Assembly: GCA_914767715.1 (NCBI GenBank) | Contig: OU612069.1 | Span: forward strand, 11,655,387-11,719,386 | Length of the DNA: 64,000 nucleotides | Direction: 5' to 3' | DNA from: Membranipora membranacea | Taxonomy: Eukaryota; Bryozoa; Gymnolaemata; Cheilostomatida; Membraniporidae | Shown here: in pieces, positions 1 to 11,404 of the stretch | How positions within the stretch are numbered: the first letter of the stretch is position 1 | Layout of the letters: every line of letters begins with the position of its first letter | The notes under the pieces: generated by a model | Told to the model about the DNA's origin: nothing | What the model saw: the letters and a program-made list of their open reading frames with translations, nothing else | The model's database searches: none | Translations under genes and position numbers: made by a program

Positions 1-1777
1 AAAGTGGCGATTTTAGAACATTGCATTGAGTTATGGCAATTGCGTTTTCATCACTCTGTAATCTAGAGTGCTTGAGCACCTTCGAACAAGATTTTGAGCT
101 TGTCGCTTTCAATTTTTACAGTCTCATAAAAATTTGAATGTACCACTGCAGTTTGTTAACTCAAATCCTGGTCGAAGAATTTTGGAAAATGAACAAGAGA
201 CCTTGACTGTGGACTGCAGGTCAATGATAGTGCAATAGCAAATTTACAGAATTTAATATCACTTTGTGACCAAGCGGCTCATTGTTAATTACCAGGATTA
301 TATGATATATCAGTTTCCCTTTGAAGTCAAGTCAAATTCTGAATTCTCAATATACTTTGGGAAGTCCATAAATATGCATTATGGGACCGTTATCCTCTTA
401 AATTTGATTGATTAGTTATTGTTTACTCACTGAAAAAGAAGTCTTCCATGTGCTGTCTTGACAAGCATTGCTAGAAGGAGAGGGGAATTCCACTGGCAAA
501 GCTTGTCAAGACATGGTAAGGAACCAGCAGATGAAATTTTTGAGATATCATGATTTGCTTGTTTAGGAATAAGACCAATTGATAAAATTTGCAGCTCACC
601 TATGCCTGGGTATACCCAAAGACCGTTATCCTACCTCTAAAATTGTAACCGGCTTTATTCTATCTAGCCATAAAGTGAAACAGTATCCATCTATTCTACC
701 TATACATACAGTGGGCTGCCTACTACCTATGGTATGGAGGAAGGGTCAATGAATAAAACAAAACAAGAGCTAAGCAGATCTGCTGTAGCCATTTCCTACT
801 GATTATCCATTGAGTTAAATAAATCTAACATGGTAAGCCAGCGCCTATATCATATATATATATATAGGACAAAATATTCACATGGCACACAATATTGTCT
901 AAAAGCACAGGTTTTTGTTTCCATTGATCAAACTTCACAATGAACACGCTCAGGGCTCTCAGATGGTCGTTCATGTGCATCTGTCGGTAACCATTGTTCA
1001 TTTATGTTCAACCAGGGAGAATTAACTTACTTTCTACCATAATATTTTATTTCATAAGCAGATGTAGAAAACATAGTTATGAGTTATCCTATTTTATATT
1101 GTGAGGGAACAACTCCCATTAAAATGAAAATTGAAAAATTGTTCCTTATCTGCGCAACGTCGATCGTTACAATGTAACAGCACAAGCTTACATAGTATAT
1201 GGTATAAAAAAAGTTTGACTTGACTCATCTGGGAAAACCAAAGCGTTTCATCATGGGAATAATGTAAAATTTTGTTATTGATGGATTAGGCTATGTCAGC
1301 AAGAGGAAGAAATATAGCACTCAATCAACCTGTGTCAGTACCTCTTGACGACTTCAATCATTGGCTTAATCAAACATTAAGGTTCACTACAAATGGGTAG
1401 GTCACTATATCTGCTAGATGTTGATTAGTATCCCTTTTATGACAGCATTAATTGACTGAGGTAACAATAAATAGTACAATATAAACCGTTGATATTCGAT
1501 TCCCCACCGTGTTTTGAAAATCCTATGCTCCTATCTACTTCTCGCAACAAATCATCATCACCATTTTGCATCAAATGAGAAGACAACTCGGCATTTTTGT
1601 CGAGTTGCGACAATTGCGACGTTAGCGGGTTCGAGCTATTGCGACATTAAAGAAGTTGCGACGTTTGTGGGTTTACGACGTTATAAAAACCCTTCGTTGC
1701 AACGTTTTTGGGATTGCGACGTTAGTGGAACGCTAGATTGCGACATTTTGACATTTGCGACGTTAGTGGGTTCAACA
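1..1777. mobile_element. Right part of long-TIR element (second copy, cut by window edge)
   Basis: Equivalent of 53383-55159 in the duplicated block. It ends in the inverted arm at about 1400-1777, which is rich in GCGACGTT-type motifs, with the terminus TGGGTTCAACA at 1777. The left arm would lie outside the window. The 103-codon frame at 1514-1825 is only a frame through this motif array. Confidence 0.7.
454..513. repeat. 60-bp palindromic insert with 13-bp perfect arms
   Basis: TGTCTTGACAAGC at 454-466 and its exact reverse complement at 501-513 enclose 34 bases, which would form a short hairpin. The same palindrome is at 53836-53895 in the duplicated copy. The motif CTTGTCAAGAC recurs singly near 21940 and 50300, so it may be the terminus of a small MITE family. 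Confidence 0.55.
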
Positions 1778-3056
1778 GGGGGGTTGGATGTGATGCAATC
1801 TTGTCCGATGGTTATTTTTTTTTAAACTGTAAAGAATATTTGATGGTAACTTCAACATCATAAACAATGTTGTTTATACACTTCGTGATTTTTGAGATAT
1901 TTGAAGTCAACGTATATAGGTGTGCATTTGCATAGCGGATGAAACATGATTTATATAAGCTTTTGAGAGACAGTGAAGTAGGATCAACCTTGATAATTTG
2001 TAGCTCCTTTGAAACAACAATAGTTAGAATTTCTAAAACCTTTCCTTTGTAAATGGGTTGATGCTATGAAAATAAAACTCTGGCAGTCAGAAAGTGAGCT
2101 GGTGACCATTAGGAGCTTGTAGCAACATCAAATTTAACTTGCAGTGATTTTAGCACCAATCTGAATTGATCCTATTTGACATATCAAACAAAAAACTATA
2201 TATAATACACTCAATAAAGTAATGATATCAGAAAAGCAAATCTGAATCTTGAATTTATGTACACAGTGAATGCAAATGAGGCAAGCGGCAAACTTCTACA
2301 ACTTCGAAACCTTCTACACAGGCTACTTGTCCTTGTTTTAATTAAAGATAAAACAAGCCAACTGAGTGTGTAACATATAGGTAAGAGAGACAGGACCCAG
2401 CTTATATGGCTGGCAAGTGACAGTGAACAAATGAAGCTAGCCCGGTAATTTCTATTTTGTCACAATGATGTGTTTGAGGGCCACATTTTGGCTTATTTTA
2501 ATGGAAAAACGCAGAAACGTTTTCCACTGGCTGCAAGTGAAGATACCTGCAAGTGATCCACATAGTACCGCATGAAATTTTTGAGTAAGTGGCTATAAGC
2601 GCTCTAAAAATCTAAATTTCCATGCTCAATACCTATATTCTCAATGATAAGTTTTAGGATACAGGCACTAGCCATGCAAAACCAGATTGCGTTGTGTCAC
2701 AGATTCAAAAATAATTAAGTAGGACACAAGCTGATGCTTTTTTGGTATACATTGTCCACTCTAGACTCTAGAGTATGTATTGACTCTATGGGTGGTACTG
2801 AATTGTACTGCGCCTTTGGCAACAATAGCATAATGGTTTTCTTCAGGTTAAAAAATTGTCATTATTTGCTCCATAATGAACTTTATTCAGGTATTGAAAG
2901 CATGGGCCGGGTATCGAAATCTAGTTGCGTTTATCGGATATACCCTGAATTGCTTCTCAAACTGTCATGATTTACATCATGAAACATGGCTAGAGAGTAA
3001 GAAAAAAGGTTGCACATATTGAGAAGTCGACATGTCCTATATCTCCTAAGACCTAC

Positions 3057-3878
3057 CTTCATAACCGAATGCCTGGTTGTTTATCTGCTCTCTAATATAA
3101 TCAGTGACGTAGCAGATAGGGAACCCATCTTCAGGTAAAGTCACCAGTTTTCTGCAGATCATGCACTGCAGCCGTCCCCTTCCTCCAGCTAACTGAACTG
3201 CAGCCATAAAAGAGTCAGTTAATATTTGTTGTAATTGAAAATATCATCCACGAGAGTTATCACTGTGTTTGCATGTTTACGGCCAGGCAGTTTCATTATG
3301 AGGCAAATTACAGCTTGCTTACAAAATGTTTTCTTGTTGCTCAGTTGGAATATGATGGAAAGTTAAACTCAGATTCCATACATAAATGAGTCTATCTACA
3401 GCTATAATGTGTGATAATCACTTTTGCTCAATAACCCATATCCTCATTTCACACAAAACAATTGATTCAGGCTATACGACGAACCTGTTGATGTGTATAA
3501 ATATAAGACCCATGCAGAAATGGAAGCCCTGCACATCATCTGAGTCTGCTACTGATCACTAATGGCAAATAACACAAGCGATCTAGCTAGTTTGAACTTA
3601 TCAAAAGGCAAGACTACAGGTAATGAGCCCAGGGTTTGAAAGTTGAGAGAAGGCTTTGATGCAATGTTTTGCTTTGAGTTTTCCTTGCGCTGCCTGGGTT
3701 GCTGCATTCTGAGAAGACACACGAAGTCACCGATCGGTACACACTTACCAATACACTCCTGGCAGCACTTATGACCACAAGTTAGGATGCGTAGAGTTTT
3801 CTGCTCCATACAAATACGGCACTCAATCTCCTTGTTGATGTCAGCTCCTGGTAGGACTATAGGTTTTGAGGCTGCCAT
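3057..3878 (-). CDS. TRIM gene A, RING exons 1-2 (gene continues off the left edge)
   Basis: Exon 1 is 3749-3878 (start codon 3876-3878; donor GTAAGT) and exon 2 is 3057-3197. They join in phase 1 to give a C3HC4 RING finger: C-x2-C at residues 20/23, C34, H36, C39, C42, and C-x2-C at 55/58 (CMIC). This is the E2-binding module of RING ubiquitin ligases. Exon 2 ends in phase 1 at a good GTAGGT donor. In the duplicated copy the next exon lies 4.9 kb further on, so here it would be about 1.8 kb beyond the left edge. Differences from gene C include Ile7 for Val, Gln54 for Glu and Tyr for Asn near the end of exon 2. Whether the full gene is functional cannot be seen. Confidence 0.85.
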
Positions 3879-4648
3879 GATTGTAAAAGGGAAAAAATCA
3901 CGGGGATCACAAGGTGATGAAATAAGCCAACTGAAAACAAGACAGCTAATGCATGAATGAGGTCATTAAATATTTGATATGTAAATCATGTGATGTTCAT
4001 ATCAGTCAGGTCATATGAATTTTAACAATCAATGTATTGAAACTTGATCATGCGTGCAGTAATTTTACACCCGCTTGCACATTCACAACAATGTCACATT
4101 TTTAGAGCCGACCTGCCTATGCTAATACCTTATGAATAGATCCGACACTCCCTTATGCCTATTCATCAATACAATGTAGTTATGTATACGTAGGGTAAGA
4201 TAAGAACTTCCTCATCTCAGTAAATATCCAAACTCACTGCAATAGAAGATACAGAATTTGTGATGAGTGCTTGGGTTATCAGTAAAAGGCTACATTACAT
4301 GCCTATCTCCGACTGTTCCGACAGCACCATTCTTGCTGTTCTGTGTGATAACTTTTCCTACATCATTTTACTGTATTATTACACTGTTTCTATCCATCTA
4401 ATGACTAACCTCAACCTGAAGAGGTTTGTTAACAATATGTGTACATTATTTACTTACATTGAAATGTAATAGGTCGAACCATTGAGGCTAATAAGAAAAT
4501 ACTAGAGCATCATGTCATTAGCACTTATTATAAAATCCACCATATAAAACCAAGGAGTAAAAGTTTCTTTAACTCCTTGGCTTTTTAAATATGAGCCATC
4601 TATATGTTTTATAAGCAAGGTACTAAAGCTATGTTTCGGGTTGTTATC

Positions 4649-5197
4649 ATGGCTCTCAAGCCTCTTTTTTTTTAGTTTGGAGACAAAAATCAAGGTCATA
4701 ATGTTTTAAGCGCAATAGAGAAAGCAGATAGAGCTTGCTTGGATCCTATTCAAATAGAAGCCTTTAGAGTAGAAAGTTTGTTGTGCTTTCAAGAGATCAT
4801 ATAAGATTTGAGCTTGTGGTTCGGCTCGGGGCTGCCCCTAAGACTTTGCTGAATAATGTTAGATTTTCGAGGCTCATATCTAATTATTTTGTTATACAGA
4901 TGCAAAGGAACAAACAGAAACTGGACGTGTAGACCTATTTTGAAAAATACTTTTTATTTCTTTCGAAGTGTGATAATAAAATGACACAATGTATGCATGA
5001 TATATATTAGTTGATTGTAGTGCCTGTCTCAATCTGTGTCGGTTCTTCAATTAAAGGCCTTTATTCCTCTTTAACTGACAACAAGAAACAAACAAAAGTA
5101 CCAATAAGATTTAACCAGACTATATTCATACAATATATGCACAGCGATTCAAGAGTGCATCTCACATGAGATCACTGGACAGAGATAATGATCTCAC
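4649..5197. other. No gene recognised
   Basis: AT-rich sequence immediately past the duplication breakpoint. I see no conserved coding frame, RNA gene or terminal-repeat structure in it. Confidence 0.5.
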
Positions 5198-5457
5198 CTG
5201 CTCAGTTTGGTGGCTGGGGAGTAATCCCCTTCGTACACCTGGAGAGACAACTCTTGGAATAGTAACAAGACTTGGTAACCTCCAATCATGATGTGGACTG
5301 TTAGTAATGAGCTCCTACTGGTGGAGTATACTGCGTGTGTCTGGTGCTGAACTGCCACGCTGGAATCGGCTGATAAGATAGTTTTGTACCGGACGGAGGT
5401 AAGCGAGTCCGCTATGTATGATATTCGGTATTCTCCACTCACACAGGTGGTATAATT
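5198..5457 (-). CDS. Possible exon of an unrecognised gene
   Basis: An open frame of 86 codons runs between an acceptor-like ATCAG (5458-5462) and a strong donor AG|GTGAGA at 5196-5197. The peptide (starting NYTTCVSGEYR, ending SPATKLSR) is balanced in composition, has hydrophobic stretches and matches no family I recognise. The sequence at 5380-5460 recurs in decayed form at 5625-5705 and contains a stop there, so this may be an ancient repeated exon. No partner exon was found on either side, so it could equally be chance or a pseudogene. Confidence 0.25.
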
Positions 5458-6351
5458 CTGATACATTGAATTGTACTATTGAGTTGCATTGAGTTTAGTG
5501 TTCTGATAAATATCTGAAATAATTCTGATACTCTTGATCTCTGCAACTCTTCTTCTGCAATTCTTTTTCTGGTATTTTTGATCTCTTCTTCTTCTGGAAT
5601 TCTTCTTCTGGACTCGGCAAACAAGGTAACTTGGTAACGCCTTGAACTGAGGAGAGCAAGTCAGCTATGTGCGATACTTGGTATCATCCATTCCTGTAGG
5701 TGGTTTAGTGACTGTTTCATGCTGATTGGTTTGCCTAGATTAAGCTGCTGGCTAGCGATTCACAATTTTGCTGTTTAGTAAGAAACAGAAGGTTGGGCTG
5801 CCCCTAAAGAGGGACACAAGGTGCTCTAAATTTTCATACTTAGAATGTGATATATACTAGAAAACTAGAATATATCCTAGATGTGAGGCCTATGAAGACC
5901 TCCTGAATGTGAATGTGCAGCGAGCTGCCAAAACTGCACTGATGGGCCATTGGCAGTGATTATTTGATCCACTAGGCTGAGAAGCGATTCACAACATAAG
6001 ATTAACCTAGAGTGCTTTGTTTTCTTTATAGGTTATATCTGTGTCCAACAAAGAAAAGCTCAAGCCTACATAGATGGCCTTCGTTTAATAGCACCATTAT
6101 CAGAATTATTGTGCGCCTCAAAAGGTTCTTGCTGACATACTATGCCTGTCGGCCACGTTGTATGCTCAACAATGGTTATTTTCGCCTGTTTTGTTGGAGC
6201 ACCGTGGCTTTTTTACCCTAAGCACACAATCAAATTAGCCCAATTAGTGTAATTATGTGTAACGTAAAGTGAATTTCTGAGTTGTGCTCCTTCTTTGTGG
6301 GAGGGGACAACTCATTGCATCTCACAAAAAATTCTAAAACAAATTATGGCT
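5458..6351. other. Intergenic sequence with an imprecise purine/pyrimidine repeat
   Basis: 5540-5610 has irregular CTTCTTCTG-type repeats that give a Glu/Arg-rich frame on the minus strand. 5625-5705 is a decayed copy of 5380-5460. Nothing else is recognised before the Foldback-like element. Confidence 0.4.
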
Positions 6352-6360
6352 GTCTTCTAA
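6352..6360. repeat. 9-bp target site duplication, left
   Basis: GTCTTCTAA, identical to 10290-10298, directly abutting the left end of the Foldback-like element. Confidence 0.7.
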
Positions 6361-6371
6361 GAATCCGCCCC

Positions 6372-6740
6372 GTTTTCCCAATGTCATTTTACCACCAAGC
6401 CATTTTCCCACCTCCCGTTATCCCACTCTGCTGTTTTCCCACCTGGAAATTTTCCCACCGAGCCATTATCCCACCTGTTTGATTTTTCACTGTGCCATTT
6501 TCCCACCTGGACGTTTTCCCACCAATCTAGTTTCCCACCTGGACGTTTTCCCACCAATCCATTTTTCCACCCAGAGATTTGCTCAAAAAGCCATTTTCCC
6601 ACCAAGTCGTTTTCCCACCAAACAATTTTCCCAACAGGACAACAATTTCCCACTAAACAATTTTCCCAACAGGACAATTTACCACAGTGCTGTTTTCCCA
6701 ACACGAAGTTTTTTCACTGCACAGTTTTCCCTTTGTAGCC
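6372..6740. repeat. 16-bp minisatellite, left arm
   Basis: Nearly every 16 bases the pattern TTTTCCCACC recurs, with six variable bases between. One unit (near 6640) is expanded to 19 bases. Because the unit has no stop codons, the array stays open in several frames (for example 6384-6704 minus); this is a consequence of the repeat and not evidence of a protein. Confidence 0.85.
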
Positions 6741-8614
6741 TTTTTTCAGGCTAAGCCGTTCACATTTCACAAATAAGTGAACAATGTTCACATCCAGCCA
6801 ACAACTCGAGAAAGTAGCTTTGAATATGAAGATGTGATTTTATTAGTAGCGGGTTGATTTTGACTTGAATTTTCGATTGCTCAAGTTAGTCCAAGTGGTT
6901 GATTTTATCAATATTGCCTCCTTGTTATAAACTTCTTTTTCGACAAAACAAATTAATCGTGCCTTTGCCAACTCTTAAAAGTTTTGGGCCATTTAATCAT
7001 TCACCGGGCTGAATCATCATATCAACGGTTATTGGCCATATCACTCTACAAAATAAAGCTTTTATCATATGTTATCCACATGGCTTTCGGTAAAGATTGT
7101 TTTACTAGTTTACAAGCTTTTATCAATCAACCACCAAAGAATGTAAAGAAAATTCTCACTCAATTTAAATTTACACACAAAATCCTTTCGTAGATGACAA
7201 TGAATCGTATTCAAGTTCAAACAATCATTTGTTTTGACCAGGGACCCTTCCTGCTTTTACCATATTAACAGTTTGAAACATTAGAATTGTTTCCACTTGT
7301 AAAAAGAAGGGACAACTACCTGCAATTCTAAATGCGATTAGCGACCACCAATAAGCGTGAACATATATGATTGCATTGAAGAATCTGTGCTGTCAAATAA
7401 GGTTGGCCATTTGAAGCAGACAAGGCATAGATGATACTTGGCATGGTTAGTTATATTTGTAAAACCAAAGACTGAGCTTTGTAAGAATATCTATACACAT
7501 CTTGTTGTGGTGCAATCTGGTTGTATGCTCTGTCTTCATTATCTGATCAATTAAAATATTGTTAAGTTTATGGCATTAGAACATGCTGTAATGCGTATTA
7601 TTTATTTGTTCCATGTTGAAGGTTTTAAATCAGTGAAATGTCTATTGAAAAGGGAGATATAATATAAAAATATGACTAACAAAGTTATGGATTGAGTAAA
7701 AACGTAAAAATGTACATTAAACAGTCAACCTGTGCCACTTCTTTCCAAGTTCAAAGGGATCTAAGGCAAGTGTAAATACCAAAAATGTAATAATATTCAA
7801 AACATTTCAATGTTTAGCCTTTCATGTAAACCTTCACTCCAGTCCTCGGAGGGATTCTAGTATCGTATATCAAAACCGTCTGAAAACCGAAACCAGTCAC
7901 TGCTTGAAAAGGCTAGTGTTGCTCAACTTAAGGTATTTTCTGTTTTATTTTTTTTTAGGTTGACAAACTTGACAAATACAAAGCTTAAAAATTAGGTAAC
8001 TGGCAAAATTCCATTTGCAAAATCTTCTCATTATAACACTGATTTTTGCCTCCAGCTATTAAAAAATAGTAAAAGAAAACCCTATGTTCAAACAGGGACA
8101 AATTCTCCTGAAACAATTACAGACCTGAATTACTATTTTATAATTTTTTTTCTCTAAATGCATTTATCACTGGAATATTCGACCATACACTATTATAGAG
8201 GAAATTATTGACATGTGGTATAATTGGCATGTCCTTAGGCTATCGGAATCATATTTGCGCCAGTGAGTTTTATTTGTTAAAATTGTGAACTTAGACCAAT
8301 ATCGAAATAGGACTTCCCCTATCAATAAATATCAACTGAATTTATAAAAATTATGCTAGCTCCATTTATCACATTAGGAGATAATAAGACAATAACTGAA
8401 ATTGAACGTCATGGTGCAGGTGAAAAATTTAGGAGTGATGTCACACCATCCAGTTTTGGTGCGAAAGCTTAGTTAAAACAAATCGGAAGCATGCGAAACT
8501 TGCCATGACATCCTTAAGGTGAAACATTTTAGAGGGATAATTAATGCATGTTGTCTTCTTTTTGTACCAGAAAAAACAATGCTTTGATCTATTTCTATTA
8601 AAATTGTTCTAAAT

Positions 8615-8880
8615 GTGCAAAGTGCTCCCTGTTTTTTTTGGGCGCCCTTGTGCACTTCGCCAGGTTTACTGGAGGATTTAGCTATGGGTCTTCCCGTGCT
8701 CTCCGCTCGTACTCACTCCTTATTGGTGACGTAATATTGATTAAATGCAGAATAGTATTTATTCTTCTCGATTGAAGACCAATAATTTTGACAATTTCAT
8801 CCAATCCCCAACAAGAATTGTCGAAACAAAAATACTTATTTGAGATCAAATTCTTATTAAAAATACAGTCGTTTACATCT
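8615..8880 (+). pseudogene. LINE endonuclease fragment
   Basis: This stretch is a decayed relative of 44340-44600 in the plus-strand LINE. The shared blocks include the GATTTAGCT-TGGG segment, TTGGTGAC-TAATATTGATT (the GDINID endonuclease motif) and CCAATCCCCAACAAGAATTG. It lies inside the Foldback-like element, so the LINE fragment was either inserted into it or carried by it. Frameshifts make it non-coding. Confidence 0.6.
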
Positions 8881-9957
8881 TAGCTCACTGTTATCTGTGA
8901 ACATTCATTTTTTGTAATGGTAATTGTGCCAGTGTACATTGTTTTCCCTGCACGCTGCCCGCTGTCTGTGAAACATAAAGATGCGCTTTTATCCATCACC
9001 TATGTACAATGTATGGATATATACCAATATCATGTTGCAATTCAATCGATGACTTCATATCAACTGCTAGAATTTTTAGCCGACTGTCAAGTCCCATCAC
9101 TGTCAGAGGTTTCTAATCGGGTGTTACAAAATCCTTTGTCTTATATTGTACACAACAGAGTCTACATCCCTACTCATTTTTAGACGCTACCGCGAAGGTA
9201 GAAAAGGGCTACAGCAGGGAGGAGGGAAACCTCGCCCAACGAACTTACCTTGTCAAGACCGGCTACCGTTACCGGTACCAAACATAATAAATAAATATAA
9301 ATTGTACCGAATGTGCAGCGCATGTGGATTGGCATGGCAATATTGAATTGCCTTAGCCTAATTACAAATTATAAATTTAAACCAAAACCTTGATTGTGAC
9401 AAGCAGTGTTATATTTATTGTTCATAAAATGAATTCTGGTTTTTTATAACACAATTATTTTTGGGAGTTGCTCTCCTGTTGACTATTTATACCAACCAAT
9501 GTAGTCGGCGTTCAATCCAGCACTTTCTACATTCATACCAGGATTTTTTACTTTCAAACCAGACTATGTTCATTCCAGTTAGTTTGATCCCTTCGATGTT
9601 TGTTCCAGCCGATGTTCATTCCAAGATTCTGTGTGCATCTTCTATTTACAAACACAAGCCCCCATAAATCTCACAGCAGTGAACAGAACTATGCGTTATT
9701 TCAAGGAATCGTACAAGAGCAAAGTTGTGAAAAATCATGAGAAAACTGTTCAAGTCATTTTCATAACCTCGATCAGCATTTTTAACACCAACGGTCATAG
9801 ACTTTAGGATTCTAGAACAAAAAAGGACCGACAAAACTTTTATGACGAGACTCTAACACTACTTTCAATTAAAATTGTTAATGCCTGAAAAAGAAAAGTA
9901 GAAGGAAAAGAAACCATATATTGATAATAAGCTACCAGCGTTAATTTGATAAAAACC

Positions 9958-10275
9958 ATAGTGGGAAAATGGCAAGTGGGAAAACGTCCGGGTGGAAAAA
10001 TGGATTGGTTGGAAAACGTCCAGGTGGAAAAATGGATTAGTGAGAAAACATCAAGGTGGGAGAACAGCTTGGTGAGAAAACATCATAGTGGGAAAACAGA
10101 TTGGTGGGAAAACATCCCGTTGAGAAAATGGATCAGTGAGAAATCGTCCTAGTGGGAAAACGGATATGTGGAAAAATGTCATGGTGGGAAAATGGCTCGG
10201 TGGGAATAAGGCTTGGTGGGAAAATGGCTTGGTGGGATAAAGGGAGGTGGGAAAATGGGAAAATGACATTGAGAA
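9958..10275. repeat. 16-bp minisatellite, right arm
   Basis: The reverse-complement family of the left arm: GTGGGAAAA followed by seven variable bases, repeated about 19 times with period 16 (two units of 15). Confidence 0.85.
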
Positions 10276-10289
10276 AATGTCCGGATACC

Positions 10290-10298
10290 GTCTTCTAA
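10290..10298. repeat. 9-bp target site duplication, right
   Basis: GTCTTCTAA, identical to 6352-6360, directly abutting the right end of the Foldback-like element. Confidence 0.7.
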
Positions 10299-11037
10299 CG
10301 ATGGTAAACAAGAGGACATTTTCTGAAAAATATACTCAGGTTTAATGTTATCTAGATATTGGTTAAAGTGTTCTGCCACTCATCAGCAATATTGCCAACA
10401 ATGAGTGTTGCTGAGAAGCTTTCGCCCCTTTGTATTCAATAGCTGTGTACGAGTGTTTACATGGCTATCCATTTTGTTAGCTTTATTTCTGTATTTCAAT
10501 TTTTCTATGACCAGCCTCAGTCAAGTCAAATGAGGAAAATCCCAATATGAGCATTTGTTTATACTCTAACAGTGGTCAGATCTTCTTCCATTAATACAAA
10601 TACTTTCAGCAGTAACACTTACCAAATTTTCGCACCACATGGCAGGATTAGCACGCGGACCAGTAAGTTCAAGATCCAACAGCTAACAGACTAAACAGAC
10701 TAACAGCAGAAATAAACTGATGGATTGCAGCAAATTATGACCGGCCATCCAAGTCAATCTCGCAACGTCATTTGGTAATCAAACTGCCAGATTTTCTGAT
10801 AAGGAAAACCTTTTGCTTCATAAATTTGACAAAAGCGCTAAGTTGACCTGTATTGGTAAATGAAAAAGTGACAAACAGTACATATTGCTGTCCCTGAATT
10901 CCCTTCTCTAGCCTTTGGCAAGGGAAGTTTCAATCAATCAATTATTACCTGAAACCTTACAGTAACACAAGATCAAACAGTTTTCAAGTAGTCACTGAGT
11001 GTGTTTAGAAGCAACTAGGCTTGGCAGAATCAATAAC
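10299..11037. other. No gene recognised
   Basis: Sequence between the Foldback-like element and the 3' end of TRIM gene B. No coding frame, RNA or repeat structure that I can support. Confidence 0.5.
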
Positions 11038-11043
11038 TTTATT
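11038..11043 (-). promoter_or_regulatory. Candidate poly(A) signal for TRIM gene B
   Basis: AATAAA on the minus strand, about 360 bases past the stop codon of gene B. Position is plausible for a short 3' UTR; no transcript evidence. Confidence 0.35.
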
Positions 11044-11404
11044 TTCCTAAACAAAAAAAGAGGGTGTGAAAACTCAAAATACACTCAAAACTCAAAATCA
11101 TTAACTGTGCAGCATCCCCTTTTTGTCCCATATTTATAGGTAGAAAAGATATATATGTAGTATATGTATGTGTGTATAGATTCTCACGGAGTAAGGAACA
11201 ATTTTGAAATAATAATTTTTAGAAGTGATTCATTATAATGTTTACCACATAAATATTCTATACCCCTGAGGGCAGATAGAGAGGCAAAAGAAAGTATCTG
11301 TCACAGCTGATAAAAACCTGACAGTACATTGTTTCTTAGTTCCAATCTTCACTTTTGAGGCGATTGTAAATATTTCACAATATAGCGCTACGGGTAGAAG
11401 CTTA

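Larger units (their letters stand above)
1..4648. repeat. Segmental duplication, left copy
   Basis: This block matches 53383-58025 base for base with few substitutions. The offset is 53382 up to about 3880, then drops to 53377 after a 1-bp and a 4-bp indel. The shared block starts outside the window on the left and ends at about 4648, where the two copies diverge abruptly. It holds the right part of a transposon-like repeat (1-1777) and the two RING exons of a TRIM gene (3057-3878). Apart from these I see no convincing gene in it. Confidence 0.95.
6361..10289. mobile_element. Foldback/MULE-like DNA transposon, non-autonomous
   Basis: Two inverted arrays of a 16-bp minisatellite form the arms: about 22 units at 6372-6740 (unit of type ACC-N6-ATTTTCCC) and about 19 units at 9958-10275 in reverse orientation (GTGGGAAAA type). 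The outer ends pair as ATCCG(C/G)-CRTTTTC-CAATGTCATTTT. The element is flanked by identical 9-bp repeats GTCTTCTAA at 6352-6360 and 10290-10298. Long arms of tandem short repeats with 9-bp target duplications are the hallmark of Foldback elements, which are related to Mutator-like elements. The 3.2-kb interior shows no transposase that I recognise, so it is probably mobilised in trans. Confidence 0.75.

Noticed and set aside
1514-1825. 103-codon frame, also at 54896-55207
   Set aside because: Lies in the motif-array arm of the long-TIR element; its conservation in two copies is explained by the recent segmental duplication.
2734-2970. 78-codon frame, also at 56116-56352
   Set aside because: Identical in both copies only because the block was recently duplicated; no splice context, domain or composition supports a protein.
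4550-4582. Short hairpin CCAAGGAGT...ACTCCTTGG
   Set aside because: Only nine paired bases, one arm mutated in the duplicated copy; no evidence of function.
6384-6704. 106-codon minus-strand frame with repeated WENxxVGK-type peptide
   Set aside because: It is the 16-bp minisatellite read through; three units make 16 codons and the repeat has no stops. The same applies to frames at 6282-6754 and 9946-10379.
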